A DNA stretch of 38,873 nucleotides from Bacteroidales bacterium (GCA_017552705.1 JAFZOY010000114.1:1-38873); one strand, 5' to 3'; shown: positions 9,048 to 16,083, counted from the first letter of the stretch. Notes: a model not told the origin generated them from the letters alone. Numbers and translations: made by a program.

Positions 9048-9830
9048 ATGAAGAAGGTCTTGTTTATAATAGCCATAATCGCCTGTGTAGGCTGTCAGAG
9101 CGAATACCAAAAGCTTCTGAAGTCCGACGACTATGAAGCCGTTTATAACGGAGCTATGAAATATTACGAAGCAAAAGACTACTACAAAAGCTACGAATTG
9201 TTTGAAAAAGCGCTTCCAGCGTTCCGTTTGACAGAAAAAGGGGAAACTATCACGCTGTTGCTTGCAAAAAGTTACTACGAAGAACAGGACAACCTAATGG
9301 CAGCCTACTATTTCGAACGATTAGTGATGACATACCCCACAAGCACCCAGTTGGATTACGCTTATTTTTACATAGCAAAATGCTATTACAACATTTCGCC
9401 TGTGGTGACGCTTGACCAAACGTACACGGAAAAGGCAATCCAATCGTTCCAAAACTATATCAATAAATTTCCGCAAGGCGCATACATCAAGGAAAGCAAC
9501 GAATGTATCGGCGAATTGCGTGCGAAACTTGAAGAAAAAGCGTACAACAACAGCAAAATATTTTTCAACCTTGAAGACTACAAGGCTGCTGTAACGGCTT
9601 TGAAAAACTGTCTGAAACAATATCCCGACTCAAAATATCGGGAAGAATTGCTCTACCTCACACTCCGTTCGTCGTTTTTGCTTGCGGAGAACAGTGTAGA
9701 ATCGAAAAAAGAAGACCGCTATGATATGGCAATCGATGATTACCACGCCTATATCGACGAATATCCAAACGGACAATGGGCGAAAGATGCGGAAAAAATA
9801 TTTTTACAAATCAAAAAAAGAACTCATTAA
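9048..9830 (+). CDS. bamD: Outer membrane assembly lipoprotein BamD
   Basis: Lipoprotein of the BAM complex that helps insert beta-barrel proteins into the outer membrane. The signal is short (residues 1-15) with lipobox ACVGC, giving lipidated Cys16. The mature protein is a series of TPR units with the typical BamD pattern: SDDYEAVYNGAMKYYEAKDY (26-45), a second unit ending in YPTSTQLDYAYFYIAKCYYN, and later units with KFPQGAYIKES, QYPDSKYREE and EYPNGQWAKDAE. The length of 260 aa is normal. It is followed after 15 bases by rpoZ and then coaBC, an order I know from other Bacteroidota, which supports the assignment. Confidence 0.93.
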   Translation: MKKVLFIIAIIACVGCQSEYQKLLKSDDYEAVYNGAMKYYEAKDYYKSYELFEKALPAFRLTEKGETITLLLAKSYYEEQDNLMAAYYFERLVMTYPTSTQLDYAYFYIAKCYYNISPVVTLDQTYTEKAIQSFQNYINKFPQGAYIKESNECIGELRAKLEEKAYNNSKIFFNLEDYKAAVTALKNCLKQYPDSKYREELLYLTLRSSFLLAENSVESKKEDRYDMAIDDYHAYIDEYPNGQWAKDAEKIFLQIKKRTH

Positions 9831-9845
9831 TTTAATTTTATAGAA

Positions 9846-10178
9846 ATGGATTACAAAAAAACAAAAGCTCCTGCTTCTACAATTACGAGGGACATTGAAA
9901 CGTTGGAAAAAGGCACCAACAACATCTACGAATCTATTGCAATTATCGCGAAACGCGCCGATCAAATTGAAACAGATCTGAAGAAAGAACTTGACTCGAA
10001 ATTGGAAGAGTTTGCATCGGTTAACGACACGCTTGAAGAAACTTTCGAAAACCGTGAACAAATCGAAATCTCAAAATTCTATGAAAAATTGCCAAATCCT
10101 GTTTTGATGGCAATCCAAGAATTCCTTGAGGACCAAATCTATTTCAGAAAACCTGAAGACGAAGAAATCGAAGCGTAA
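9846..10178 (+). CDS. rpoZ: RNA polymerase omega subunit (Bacteroidota type)
   Basis: Small acidic protein of 110 aa that matches the divergent omega subunit of Bacteroidota. The diagnostic region is TTNNIYESIAIIAKRADQI-like, here GTNNIYESIAIIAKRADQI (residues 28-46), which corresponds to the omega helix that contacts the beta-prime subunit. The C-terminal half (FYEKLPNPVLMAIQEFLE) is a lineage-specific extension. It would promote polymerase assembly. It lies 15 bases after bamD and two bases before coaBC, the usual Bacteroidota order. It could be annotated only as an Rpb6/omega family protein. Confidence 0.88.
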   Translation: MDYKKTKAPASTITRDIETLEKGTNNIYESIAIIAKRADQIETDLKKELDSKLEEFASVNDTLEETFENREQIEISKFYEKLPNPVLMAIQEFLEDQIYFRKPEDEEIEA

Positions 10179-10180
10179 GC

Positions 10181-10753
10181 ATGCTTCAAGGAAAGCACAT
10201 ATTATTAGGTATAACGGGAAGTATTGCGGCCTACAAAGCCGCAGTGCTGACTCGTTTACTTATTAAACAAGGTGCTACCGTAAAAATTGTGATGACTCCG
10301 TTGGCTAAAGAGTTTATCACACCTGTAACAATGGCTACGTTGAGCAAAAACACCGTTTTGTCCGATTTCTTCCACCACGACGACGGTAGTTGGAACAGCC
10401 ATGTGGAGCTTGGCTTATGGGCCGACGCCTTTGTTGTTGCGCCATGCACGGCAAACACATTGGCAAAAATGGCAAACGGCATTGCCGACAATCTGCTCCT
10501 CACGACATATCTTTCGGTACGCTGTCCAGTTGTACTTGCGCCGGCAATGGATATGGATATGTTTGCCCACGAAGCTACCCAACGAAACATAGCCCAACTG
10601 AAAAAAGATGGGGTTTCGTTCATTGAGCCAACAAGCGGAGAACTTGCCAGTGGTCTCGACGGCAAAGGCCGAATGGCTGAGCCGGAAACTATTGCAAACT
10701 GGCTTGACGATTTCTTTTCGAAAAAGGAATCACTAAAAAAAAAATCCTTATAA
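10181..10753 (+). CDS. coaBC: CoaBC, decarboxylase half (CoaC), truncated by frameshift
   Basis: Phosphopantothenoylcysteine decarboxylase half of the bifunctional coenzyme A enzyme (flavoprotein, HFCD fold). GITGSIAAYKA (residues 10-20) binds flavin phosphate, His74 in HVELGLWAD is the expected catalytic base, PAMDMDMF (121-128) is the PXMNXXMW-type motif, and ASGLDGKGRMAEP (156-168) is the substrate flap; the position of E. coli Cys158 reads Ser here, which I believe is common in this phylum. The frame runs through the ten-A run at 10735-10744 into SLKKKSL and a stop at 10753. One extra A, or a -1 ribosomal shift, would join it to the CoaB half in perfect register. It starts two bases after rpoZ. 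Confidence 0.9.
   Translation: MLQGKHILLGITGSIAAYKAAVLTRLLIKQGATVKIVMTPLAKEFITPVTMATLSKNTVLSDFFHHDDGSWNSHVELGLWADAFVVAPCTANTLAKMANGIADNLLLTTYLSVRCPVVLAPAMDMDMFAHEATQRNIAQLKKDGVSFIEPTSGELASGLDGKGRMAEPETIANWLDDFFSKKESLKKKSL
10735..10744 (+). other. coaBC: A10 slippery run at the coaBC frameshift
   Basis: Ten consecutive A between CTA and TCC, exactly at the junction of the CoaC and CoaB domains. Reading CTA AAA AAA AAA then slipping back one base gives ATC CTT ATA ACG, that is KKKILIT, the normal start of the CoaB domain. An AAGGA element lies about six bases upstream of the run (10724-10728) and could act as an internal Shine-Dalgarno stimulator, though such elements are weak in this phylum. 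RNA polymerase slippage, -1 ribosomal frameshifting, a real mutation and a homopolymer sequencing error all fit. Confidence 0.75.
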
Positions 10754-11373
10754 CGGCAGGTCCAACGTATGAGGCAATAGACCCTGTACGCTTTATTGGT
10801 AACCACTCCACGGGGAAAATGGGATTTGCCCTTGCCGAAGAATTGGCGCAACGAGGCGCACACATCACGCTTATAGCAGGCCCCGTACAATTAACTACAT
10901 CACACCCCAACATTACCCGTATCGACGTCACTTCGGCCCAGGAAATGTGCGACGCATGCCTAAAACACTTTCCTCAAATGGATGGAGCGATATTGAGCGC
11001 GGCAGTTGCTGATTTTACGCCTGTTACCAAATACGACAAAAAAATCAAGGAGAAACAGTCCCTAACCATTGAATTGAAGCCGAACCCCGACATTGCCCAA
11101 GAACTGGGAAAACGCAAGAAATCAAATCAATTCCTTGTAGGATTTGCCCTTGAAACAAACGATGAATTCACTAACGCCCAAGGAAAACTTGAAAAGAAAA
11201 ACTTCGATTTCATCGTTCTCAACTCGTTAGCCGATAAAGGCGCTGGTTTCGGGTTCGACACCAATAAAGTGTCCATTATAGAACGCAATGGAACTATCAC
11301 GAACTACGAATTAAAAAGCAAAAAAGCGGTTGCACAAGATATAGCAAACCACATAGAACAACTTAAGAAATAA
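10735..11373 (+). CDS. coaBC: CoaBC, phosphopantothenate-cysteine ligase half (CoaB)
   Basis: CTP-dependent phosphopantothenoylcysteine synthetase domain in the -1 frame relative to the CoaC half. The domain begins with KILITAGPTYEAIDPVRFIG at the A run; the first ATG in this frame (10819) comes after the essential NHSTGKMG motif, so an independent start there would not give a working enzyme. Later motifs are SAAVADFTP (dimer and substrate region), LKPNPDI with the nucleotide-binding lysine, LVGFALET and the C-terminal FIVLNSLADKGAGFG. The domain is intact to its stop. It can be made only through slippage or frameshifting, unless the frame break is an assembly error. No other coaB is in the window. 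Confidence 0.85.
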   Translation, partial: KKKILITAGPTYEAIDPVRFIGNHSTGKMGFALAEELAQRGAHITLIAGPVQLTTSHPNITRIDVTSAQEMCDACLKHFPQMDGAILSAAVADFTPVTKYDKKIKEKQSLTIELKPNPDIAQELGKRKKSNQFLVGFALETNDEFTNAQGKLEKKNFDFIVLNSLADKGAGFGFDTNKVSIIERNGTITNYELKSKKAVAQDIANHIEQLKK

Positions 11374-11408
11374 TCGTTCTATACTTCATACATCAAATTT
11401 TGCGAGAC

Positions 11409-11780
11409 TTATTGTTTCACGTATGTCCCAGATATACCTGCCGAAGACGATAACGTCAATGTATTTTTATCTTCTGAGAACGTGTAGGAAACGATAAACT
11501 CATATCCACCTCTTGACAAAGTGAACGTTGTTTCATCAAACGTGTAGTTGAACACATTGTCATCACCCCACGAAACTTTGGATTCGGAGAAGGCAAAATA
11601 GTCATCTTCGTCTCTTCCGTTACCAACAACCTTATACGTATTGCCCGCAAAAGGATTCTTTTCGTCGATTACTACAGTGTTGTTCTCAGGTTTCGGATCG
11701 TCTTTCTTGTCGTCACCGCAACTAATCATTGCGAAACACGAAATTGTGGCTAACAAAGCCATAAAAAATACGTTCTTCAT
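11409..11780 (-). CDS. Small surface-type lipoprotein, 123 aa
   Basis: Unrecognised lipoprotein. The signal peptide (residues 1-20) ends in FAMISC, making Cys21 the lipid site. The residues that follow, GDDKKDDPKP, are the acidic type reported as a lipoprotein export signal in Bacteroidota, so surface exposure is likely. The mature domain of about 100 residues looks like a small beta-barrel or lipocalin-like fold (alternating strands such as NTYKVVGNG, TFTLSRGGYEFIVSYTF and NTLTLSSSAGISGTYVKQ), which resembles small cell-surface proteins that measure or bind small ligands, but no function can be stated. It is convergent with coaBC, with 35 bases between stops. Confidence 0.75.
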   Translation of the reverse strand: MKNVFFMALLATISCFAMISCGDDKKDDPKPENNTVVIDEKNPFAGNTYKVVGNGRDEDDYFAFSESKVSWGDDNVFNYTFDETTFTLSRGGYEFIVSYTFSEDKNTLTLSSSAGISGTYVKQ

Positions 11781-11819
11781 TTCGTAGAAATTAAGTTAAA
11801 CATCAGACAGTCACCTACA

Positions 11820-11833
11820 ATTTTACGTAAAAT
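11820..11833. promoter_or_regulatory. Perfect 14-bp palindrome upstream of the lipoprotein
   Basis: ATTTTACGTAAAAT is its own reverse complement and lies 40 bases upstream of the start codon of the minus-strand lipoprotein gene. It could be an operator for a dimeric regulator. No TAnnTTTG box is seen on the minus strand nearby, so the promoter position and thus the role are unclear. The rest of 11781-12032 shows no gene. Confidence 0.3.
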
Positions 11834-11988
11834 CAATGAAAAACAATCCAGCTCAGTTGAAAAGTTTACTCAAGTGATACTGAATTTATCTTTGATTAAG
11901 ACAAAACATAAAATAGATGAAATAGACTTTCACATTAAAATCGGCAGAAAAACGTTTGGTTTCAGACGAATCCTTTGCAAAAGTTTCT

Positions 11989-11996
11989 TATGTTTG
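11989..11996 (+). promoter_or_regulatory. -7 box before the methyltransferase gene
   Basis: TATGTTTG matches TAnnTTTG and lies 36 bases before the ATG at 12033. No TTG is present at the expected -33 distance, so this is a weak call. Confidence 0.35.
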
Positions 11997-12032
11997 TGTG
12001 AATGAAGTTTTAACGGTCAAGCGAGTATAGTT

Positions 12033-12647
12033 ATGTTTTGGGACAAAGTGGCTTTTGCTTACGATTTTTTTGAAAACACGTACAACGGAAAGGTCTATGC
12101 CAATACAGGGGAAAAGGTGGCAGAGCAAATAGAATCCGAAGATGAAGTATTGGAATGCGCATGCGGAACGGGTGCCATTAGTATTTTTATAGCGCCAAAG
12201 TGCAAACATTTGACGGCTACAGACTTTTCCCCAAAAATGCTAAAGAAGACGGTTACAAAGTTGCAGCAATTCAATAATGTAGAAATCAAATCTTTGGATA
12301 TGACACAAATTGATTATCCCGACAATAGTTTCGACAAGGTAGTGGCAGGAAACGTGATTCATTTGTTGGACAATCCTATTGCGGTTATTTCGGAACTTGT
12401 TCGTGTTTGCAAGCCGAATGGAAAAGTTGTGATTCCTACATACATAAACATTTACGACAACGGCAAGGAAAGTTTTTTGGTCAAGATTTTTGAAAAAGCA
12501 GGGGCAAATTTCAAAAAACAATTCAATTTGGACTCGTACAAAGCATTCTTCAAAAATGCAGGATACGAGCATGTAGAATATCACGTGGTTGAGGGCAAAA
12601 TGCCATGTGCTATTGCTGTGATCACAAAATTTTCTTCAAAAGAATAA
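12033..12647 (+). CDS. Class I SAM-dependent methyltransferase, 204 aa
   Basis: Small-molecule-type methyltransferase with a Rossmann fold. Motif I is VLECACGTGAIS (residues 39-50), the acidic motif II residue is Asp64 in TATDFSPKML, and a motif IV-like segment is FDKVVAGNVIHLLDNP (about 104-119). The layout resembles the UbiE/Coq5-like Methyltransf_11 group, but nothing marks a quinone substrate, so I give no gene symbol. There is no signal peptide, so it is cytoplasmic. It stands alone between two lipoprotein genes, with its own possible promoter. The sequence is AT-rich like the rest of the accessory stretch. Substrate unknown. Confidence 0.85.
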   Translation: MFWDKVAFAYDFFENTYNGKVYANTGEKVAEQIESEDEVLECACGTGAISIFIAPKCKHLTATDFSPKMLKKTVTKLQQFNNVEIKSLDMTQIDYPDNSFDKVVAGNVIHLLDNPIAVISELVRVCKPNGKVVIPTYINIYDNGKESFLVKIFEKAGANFKKQFNLDSYKAFFKNAGYEHVEYHVVEGKMPCAIAVITKFSSKE

Positions 12648-12734
12648 GGGAATAGTTTTTTTATACGTTTTTTTACAGATAGAGAATTATATGATTTTAA
12701 AATATTTAGGTTTTTCTGCAAAAAAACTAAAATA

Positions 12735-12763
12735 TTGGCTATTCGAAAAATAGTGTATATTTG
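12735..12763 (+). promoter_or_regulatory. Promoter of the 154-aa lipoprotein gene
   Basis: TTG at 12735-12737 and TATATTTG at 12756-12763 are separated by 18 bases, close to the Bacteroidota -33/-7 arrangement. The ATG at 12803 follows after a leader of about 30 bases that is rich in A and T. Confidence 0.5.
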
Positions 12764-12802
12764 CTGTAAATAAAAATTATTAAACCTTAAAATTTATTTT
12801 CT

Positions 12803-13267
12803 ATGAAAAAAATCTTATCACTTATGGTTGCGCTGATTACAACCTTAACCATGTTTACTGCATGTGGCGACGATGACAAAGAAAAAAATGGTCCAAGTAA
12901 TTCATCTTCAAAGTATTTTGAAGAAGCGGTAGCTGCATTTTCTATTAATGCAACTCCGACAGAAACATTCAAAGGAACTGTCATTGACGCAGATTATGGC
13001 TATTCTGACGATTGCACACTTGCGCTTTATTCCGATGGAACAGCCGTATTTGCATACGAAAGAAGTTACAATGGCACAGCTTTACAAGCAGCTGGTTACT
13101 ATTCTACGACTTACACAAAAGATGGTAGCACATATATACTTGGAACAAGTGGAAAAACATACATTAGAAAATCTTCTTCCGTGGTTGATAATCAGAATGT
13201 GATTGATGGATGTGTTGCATGCGAGATTGTTGTTTCAGGAAGTAAAATCACGGTTTTCGAATATTAG
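12803..13267 (+). CDS. Small surface-type lipoprotein, 154 aa
   Basis: Unrecognised lipoprotein. The signal peptide ends in MFTAC, giving lipidated Cys21, and the following GDDDKEKN is an acidic stretch of the lipoprotein-export-signal type, so it may be displayed on the cell surface. The mature domain of about 120 residues has beta-strand character and many Ser, Thr and Tyr (for example CTLALYSDGTAVFAYERSY and GSTYILGTSGKTYIRK). The strand pattern recalls the 123-aa lipoprotein on the other side of the methyltransferase gene, but I see no clear sequence identity. It has its own promoter and a terminator directly downstream, so it is a one-gene unit. Confidence 0.75.
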   Translation: MKKILSLMVALITTLTMFTACGDDDKEKNGPSNSSSKYFEEAVAAFSINATPTETFKGTVIDADYGYSDDCTLALYSDGTAVFAYERSYNGTALQAAGYYSTTYTKDGSTYILGTSGKTYIRKSSSVVDNQNVIDGCVACEIVVSGSKITVFEY

Positions 13268-13290
13268 TACATTTAACAAAGAATTATTGA

Positions 13291-13320
13291 AAGCAACGGC
13301 ATATTTGTTGTTGCTTTTTT
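13291..13320 (+). terminator. Rho-independent terminator after the lipoprotein gene
   Basis: AAGCAAC (13291-13297) pairs with GTTGCTT (13310-13316) around a 12-base loop and is followed by a run of T. It sits 24 bases after the stop codon at 13267. Confidence 0.65.
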
Positions 13321-13326
13321 ATTTTC

Positions 13327-13421
13327 CCAATTTAGGAAAAGCAATCAAAATCCCTGCTAAAACCGTTGCTCAATTCAAGGCAGGTAAAGCATTGAGCGAA
13401 AAAGTAAACAAAAAGAAATAG
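13327..13421 (+). pseudogene. 3' remnant of an HU-family DNA-binding protein gene
   Basis: The reading frame ending at 13421 encodes PNLGKAIKIPAK, then TVAQFKAGKALSEKVNKKK, which aligns well with the last 28 or so residues of HU proteins (E. coli HU-beta ends NPQTGKEITI, then AAAKVPSFRAGKALKDAVN). The rest of the gene, about 60 codons, is missing: the sequence just upstream is the terminator of the lipoprotein gene. There is no start codon of its own that would make a sensible protein, although the frame stays open back into the lipoprotein gene. A terminator that would have served the HU gene follows at 13443. The remnant marks an old deletion or recombination joint. Confidence 0.65.
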
Positions 13422-13442
13422 TTTTTCTTAATATCTATTTTC

Positions 13443-13472
13443 AAGGGAATGACGGAAGTTGTTCCCTTTTTT
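13443..13472 (+). terminator. Terminator of the former HU gene
   Basis: AAGGGAA (13443-13449) pairs with TTCCCTT (13462-13468) and is followed by a T run. It lies 22 bases after the stop of the HU remnant and just before the 3' end of the convergent radical SAM gene. Confidence 0.6.
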
Positions 13473-13494
13473 GTTATCTATAAACGAAGTAGAA

Positions 13495-15213
13495 TTAGTC
13501 ATCTATTTCTACACGTCTATACACATAAAGATTTCCACTGATTCCTACACGTAGTTCACAAAAGAATTTATAATTATGTTGGGCTCTTCTTATTGTTTGT
13601 TTAACTCCATTTCCATACTCAATAATATGAGGTTCTTTAACTTTTTCCAATTTGTATGAAAAATAGGGCTCTAAACGTATAAAATAGTCTTCTTTACCTT
13701 TAGAAGGTATGAGTTTTTTCCCATTGTGGGCACAGCTTGCAATGAAATCTATATCAAAGAAATCGTCATTTGTAGGAGATTCAAAATATTCTTCAATCAA
13801 ACGATATAGTAATTTTTTATCATAGCATTCCGTTGGATTCTTAATCTTATATAAATAATCGGTTTGTCGCTCCTTAATAAGATTCTTGGGGAGTGTATGT
13901 GTTTTGTATAAATCGTTATCTGTAACTAAACGCTCTGCCAATAAATCCATATCTCTTCTTGTTTCGGCAGAGAAAGAGATGGAACTATCAACAGAACTGA
14001 CTTTTGTTTGGGAGTCAGTTCTTAACTTAATTTTCCATTTCTTTTGTTGCTCTTCACTTGATAGTTTAGAATTACGTGCCAATTGTAATGGATAAGCACA
14101 TATTTTTGGACATTTGTAGTATAACAAAAAGTCAATGGTATCAATAAATGATTCCATCGTTTGCCCTGGAATTGCGTAAATTATGCTTGTTTCATAATCA
14201 ATGGACTTTTCATTTAATTTTTCTAATGCACTCTTTACTTTTTCAAGATTATTTTTTCTACCAATGGTTTGCATTTCCTCTTGGTGAATTGTTTGCAGTC
14301 CAAACTCTAAATGTACCCTTTGGTTATATTTTCCACAAAGGGACAGAAATTCATCGGTCAAACATTCAAATCGTGCTTGAAATGTTACATTTAGATTAGT
14401 TGTTTCCAAAATGTAACGCAATATTTCTAAATAATGTTCACCAACATTAAAAGTCCCATCTAAGATATTTAACTCTTCAACATTAGAATCACGAATTAAA
14501 TCAATCTCCTTTTTTAGTCGAGATATATTTATCTGTACAACGGCATTTTTATCTTTTAAAGCACCCCATTCACAAAAATCGCAACGAAATTGACATCCTC
14601 TTTTTGTTTCCCAATATATTTTTCTTGTGTGCAATGGTATTATTCCCGACAAATAGGGAGAAATCAAATCTTCGTCTTCAATTTTTTCATCAATAATTCT
14701 ATTATCAATCTCACCATTTAATAATTTCACATAGGCTTTTTCGGAATAACCTTTTATATAAAAATCGGCATAAGGGAACTCTATTTCTAAATCTTTATCA
14801 TTGCACGCTGTTATTTCATAACTTCCAAAGACTATTTTCCCCCTATAATTATTATCTTTCAGTATCTTGGAAAAATAATTACAATGTTCAATACTCCATC
14901 GTGTAACAGACATTGCAATGAATTTGAACTTCTTAAAATAATCTAAATTTGAAAACAAACGATTTGTAACAATAGTGGATAAGTCGTTATCAGTATCCAT
15001 TTTTTTTCTAAATGTTTCATAATCCAATCGCTCGTTTCCTTGAAAATAAGGTGTTTTACCTTTATCTTGTAAGACTTGTTTTACGTCAATAGAAAAATAT
15101 GAAGCCTTAAATCCTTTATTTTCAATAGAGGCTATCATTGATGCCAAAGGATAGGAAATACTTGGATATTCAAAACGAGGAACATCAAAACTTATTAAAA
15201 GAATATCATACAT
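13495..15213 (-). CDS. Radical SAM protein with B12-binding-like N-domain, 572 aa
   Basis: Radical SAM enzyme of unknown substrate. The cluster-binding motif is CQFRCDFC (Cys207, Cys211, Cys214). The N-terminal part (1-165) has the outline of a cobalamin-binding fold: MYDILLISFD, then YPLASMIASIENKGF, IVFGSYEITA and FYIKGYSEKAY, which matches the usual vvGGpHpTa and vvrGEGE elements. The DxHxxG cobalamin ligand motif is not seen, so cobalamin may not be bound. Residues 215-360 continue the radical SAM barrel (NILDGTFNVGEHYLEILRYI, HLEFGLQTIHQEEM, ETSIIYAIPGQTMESF). The C-terminal 200 residues match nothing I know. No peptide precursor or partner enzyme is adjacent with certainty. The gene is AT-rich and probably horizontally acquired. 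Confidence 0.85.
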   Translation of the reverse strand: MYDILLISFDVPRFEYPSISYPLASMIASIENKGFKASYFSIDVKQVLQDKGKTPYFQGNERLDYETFRKKMDTDNDLSTIVTNRLFSNLDYFKKFKFIAMSVTRWSIEHCNYFSKILKDNNYRGKIVFGSYEITACNDKDLEIEFPYADFYIKGYSEKAYVKLLNGEIDNRIIDEKIEDEDLISPYLSGIIPLHTRKIYWETKRGCQFRCDFCEWGALKDKNAVVQINISRLKKEIDLIRDSNVEELNILDGTFNVGEHYLEILRYILETTNLNVTFQARFECLTDEFLSLCGKYNQRVHLEFGLQTIHQEEMQTIGRKNNLEKVKSALEKLNEKSIDYETSIIYAIPGQTMESFIDTIDFLLYYKCPKICAYPLQLARNSKLSSEEQQKKWKIKLRTDSQTKVSSVDSSISFSAETRRDMDLLAERLVTDNDLYKTHTLPKNLIKERQTDYLYKIKNPTECYDKKLLYRLIEEYFESPTNDDFFDIDFIASCAHNGKKLIPSKGKEDYFIRLEPYFSYKLEKVKEPHIIEYGNGVKQTIRRAQHNYKFFCELRVGISGNLYVYRRVEIDD

Positions 15214-15236
15214 TTTTCTGTTTTTCTATGACAATA

Positions 15237-15244
15237 CAAATTTA
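15237..15244 (-). promoter_or_regulatory. -7 box of the radical SAM gene
   Basis: On the minus strand the bases read TAAATTTG, a TAnnTTTG match 23 bases upstream of the ATG at 15213. No well-placed -33 TTG is seen. Confidence 0.4.
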
Positions 15245-15268
15245 GAAAAAAGTTTCTCAAACCTCGCC

Positions 15269-15457
15269 TTGTCGGAAAATTTGCGGAAAACCATTTTTAC
15301 GTTTTAATGGTAAATAGTTGATTATCTTACCTTTAAGAAAGTTTTGCGACTAATAATTTGTCGGAAAAATGTCGGAAAGTTTAAACAATGCAACTAATTG
15401 ACACATAGAAGATTGTGTTATTTTTACAATGAAATAGCCTGTGATTTTGTCGGAAAA
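15269..15457. repeat. Three TTGTCGGAAAA repeats with exact 89-bp period
   Basis: TTGTCGGAAAA occurs at 15269-15279, 15358-15368 and 15447-15457, exactly 89 bases apart each time. The first two copies continue with a second, degenerate copy of the motif (TTGCGGAAAA and ATGTCGGAAA). The sequences between them are otherwise not alike. The array fills most of the 390-base region between the divergent radical SAM and orphan genes, and apart from it that region holds only a short possible ORF of 22 codons (15472-15540). It could be a set of protein-binding sites or decayed tandem repeats. Confidence 0.5.
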
Positions 15458-15555
15458 GTTGTCTTTTCAAAATGTTAAAACAATCTACCACAGACAAGCG
15501 ACTCGAAGCAAGAACCCAACTACACGGAGGAGTAATATAATTCGATTGAAATAGA

Positions 15556-15584
15556 TTGATTTTCCCAAAATGTTTATACCTTTG
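15556..15584 (+). promoter_or_regulatory. Promoter of the 158-codon orphan frame
   Basis: TTG (15556-15558) and TACCTTTG (15577-15584) are 18 bases apart, a good match to the Bacteroidota promoter. The position decides the start of the following gene: the longest open frame begins with the TTG at 15556, which is inside this promoter, so the ATG at 15604 is the likelier start. Confidence 0.5.
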
Positions 15585-15603
15585 GATTCTAAAAAAGATA
15601 AAA

Positions 15604-16032
15604 ATGAAAATAATAAAAATTGCAGATTGCTGTTATAACGCAAACACACTTATAAATTTTTGGTGTAAGAACGATGCGATGTACCTTAACTTAAGGAATT
15701 TTTTTGCTGGTTGGTCAAATGCTAAAAACTATTGTATTTGTCTTGTTGGAAATAGTGAAGAAAATCTAAACGCTATTTTTAAAAGATTTGTCGATTTTCT
15801 ATCTAATGATAAAGATGGTATTTTCGTTTTTAATTGTGAGGGATTTGAGGGATTTACTATGATACCAAGTGGTATTAGTAGTTGTTTAGGATACAATAAA
15901 GAAGAAATGAAAAAATATGAAGAAGAAAAAGAAAGAATGAACGCATTAAAACGTACATATACGTGTTCGTATAATGATTTGCATGTTCTAACTGATTATC
16001 TATGCAAAATAATAAATATAGAAATAAAATAA
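15604..16032 (+). CDS. Hypothetical protein, 142 aa
   Basis: Unrecognised small cytoplasmic protein. I choose the ATG at 15604 (MKIIKIADCCYNAN) and not the TTG at 15556 because the upstream codons lie inside a promoter. The protein has no signal peptide or membrane segment. It is rich in Cys and aromatic residues in the first half (NYCICLVGNSEENL), has a loop FVFNCEGFEGFTMIPSGIS in the middle, and then a charged helix KKYEEEKERMNALKRTYTC. The size and mixed alpha/beta pattern recall immunity or small regulatory proteins, but that is only an impression. It is flanked by its own promoter and terminator and is very AT-rich, like the neighbouring radical SAM gene. Confidence 0.65.
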   Translation: MKIIKIADCCYNANTLINFWCKNDAMYLNLRNFFAGWSNAKNYCICLVGNSEENLNAIFKRFVDFLSNDKDGIFVFNCEGFEGFTMIPSGISSCLGYNKEEMKKYEEEKERMNALKRTYTCSYNDLHVLTDYLCKIINIEIK

Positions 16033-16055
16033 CGTAAAAAAGTATTGGACTAATA

Positions 16056-16083
16056 AAAAGCCACCCTTACGAGTGGCTTTTTT
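16056..16083 (+). terminator. Terminator after the orphan gene
   Basis: AAAAGCCAC pairs with GTGGCTTTT around a short loop and runs into further T. It lies 24 bases after the stop codon at 16032. Confidence 0.7.

Noticed and set aside
10231..10890. 219-codon minus-strand frame opposite coaBC
   Set aside because: Antisense to conserved CoaC and CoaB domains with no features of its own.
13203..13421. Complete 72-codon gene overlapping the lipoprotein gene
   Set aside because: The first half lies in another frame of the lipoprotein gene and through its terminator; only the last part has HU similarity, so a remnant is the better explanation.
15269..15457. CRISPR-like array
   Set aside because: The repeated unit is only 11 bases, the spacing is 78 bases, there are just three copies and no cas genes are present.
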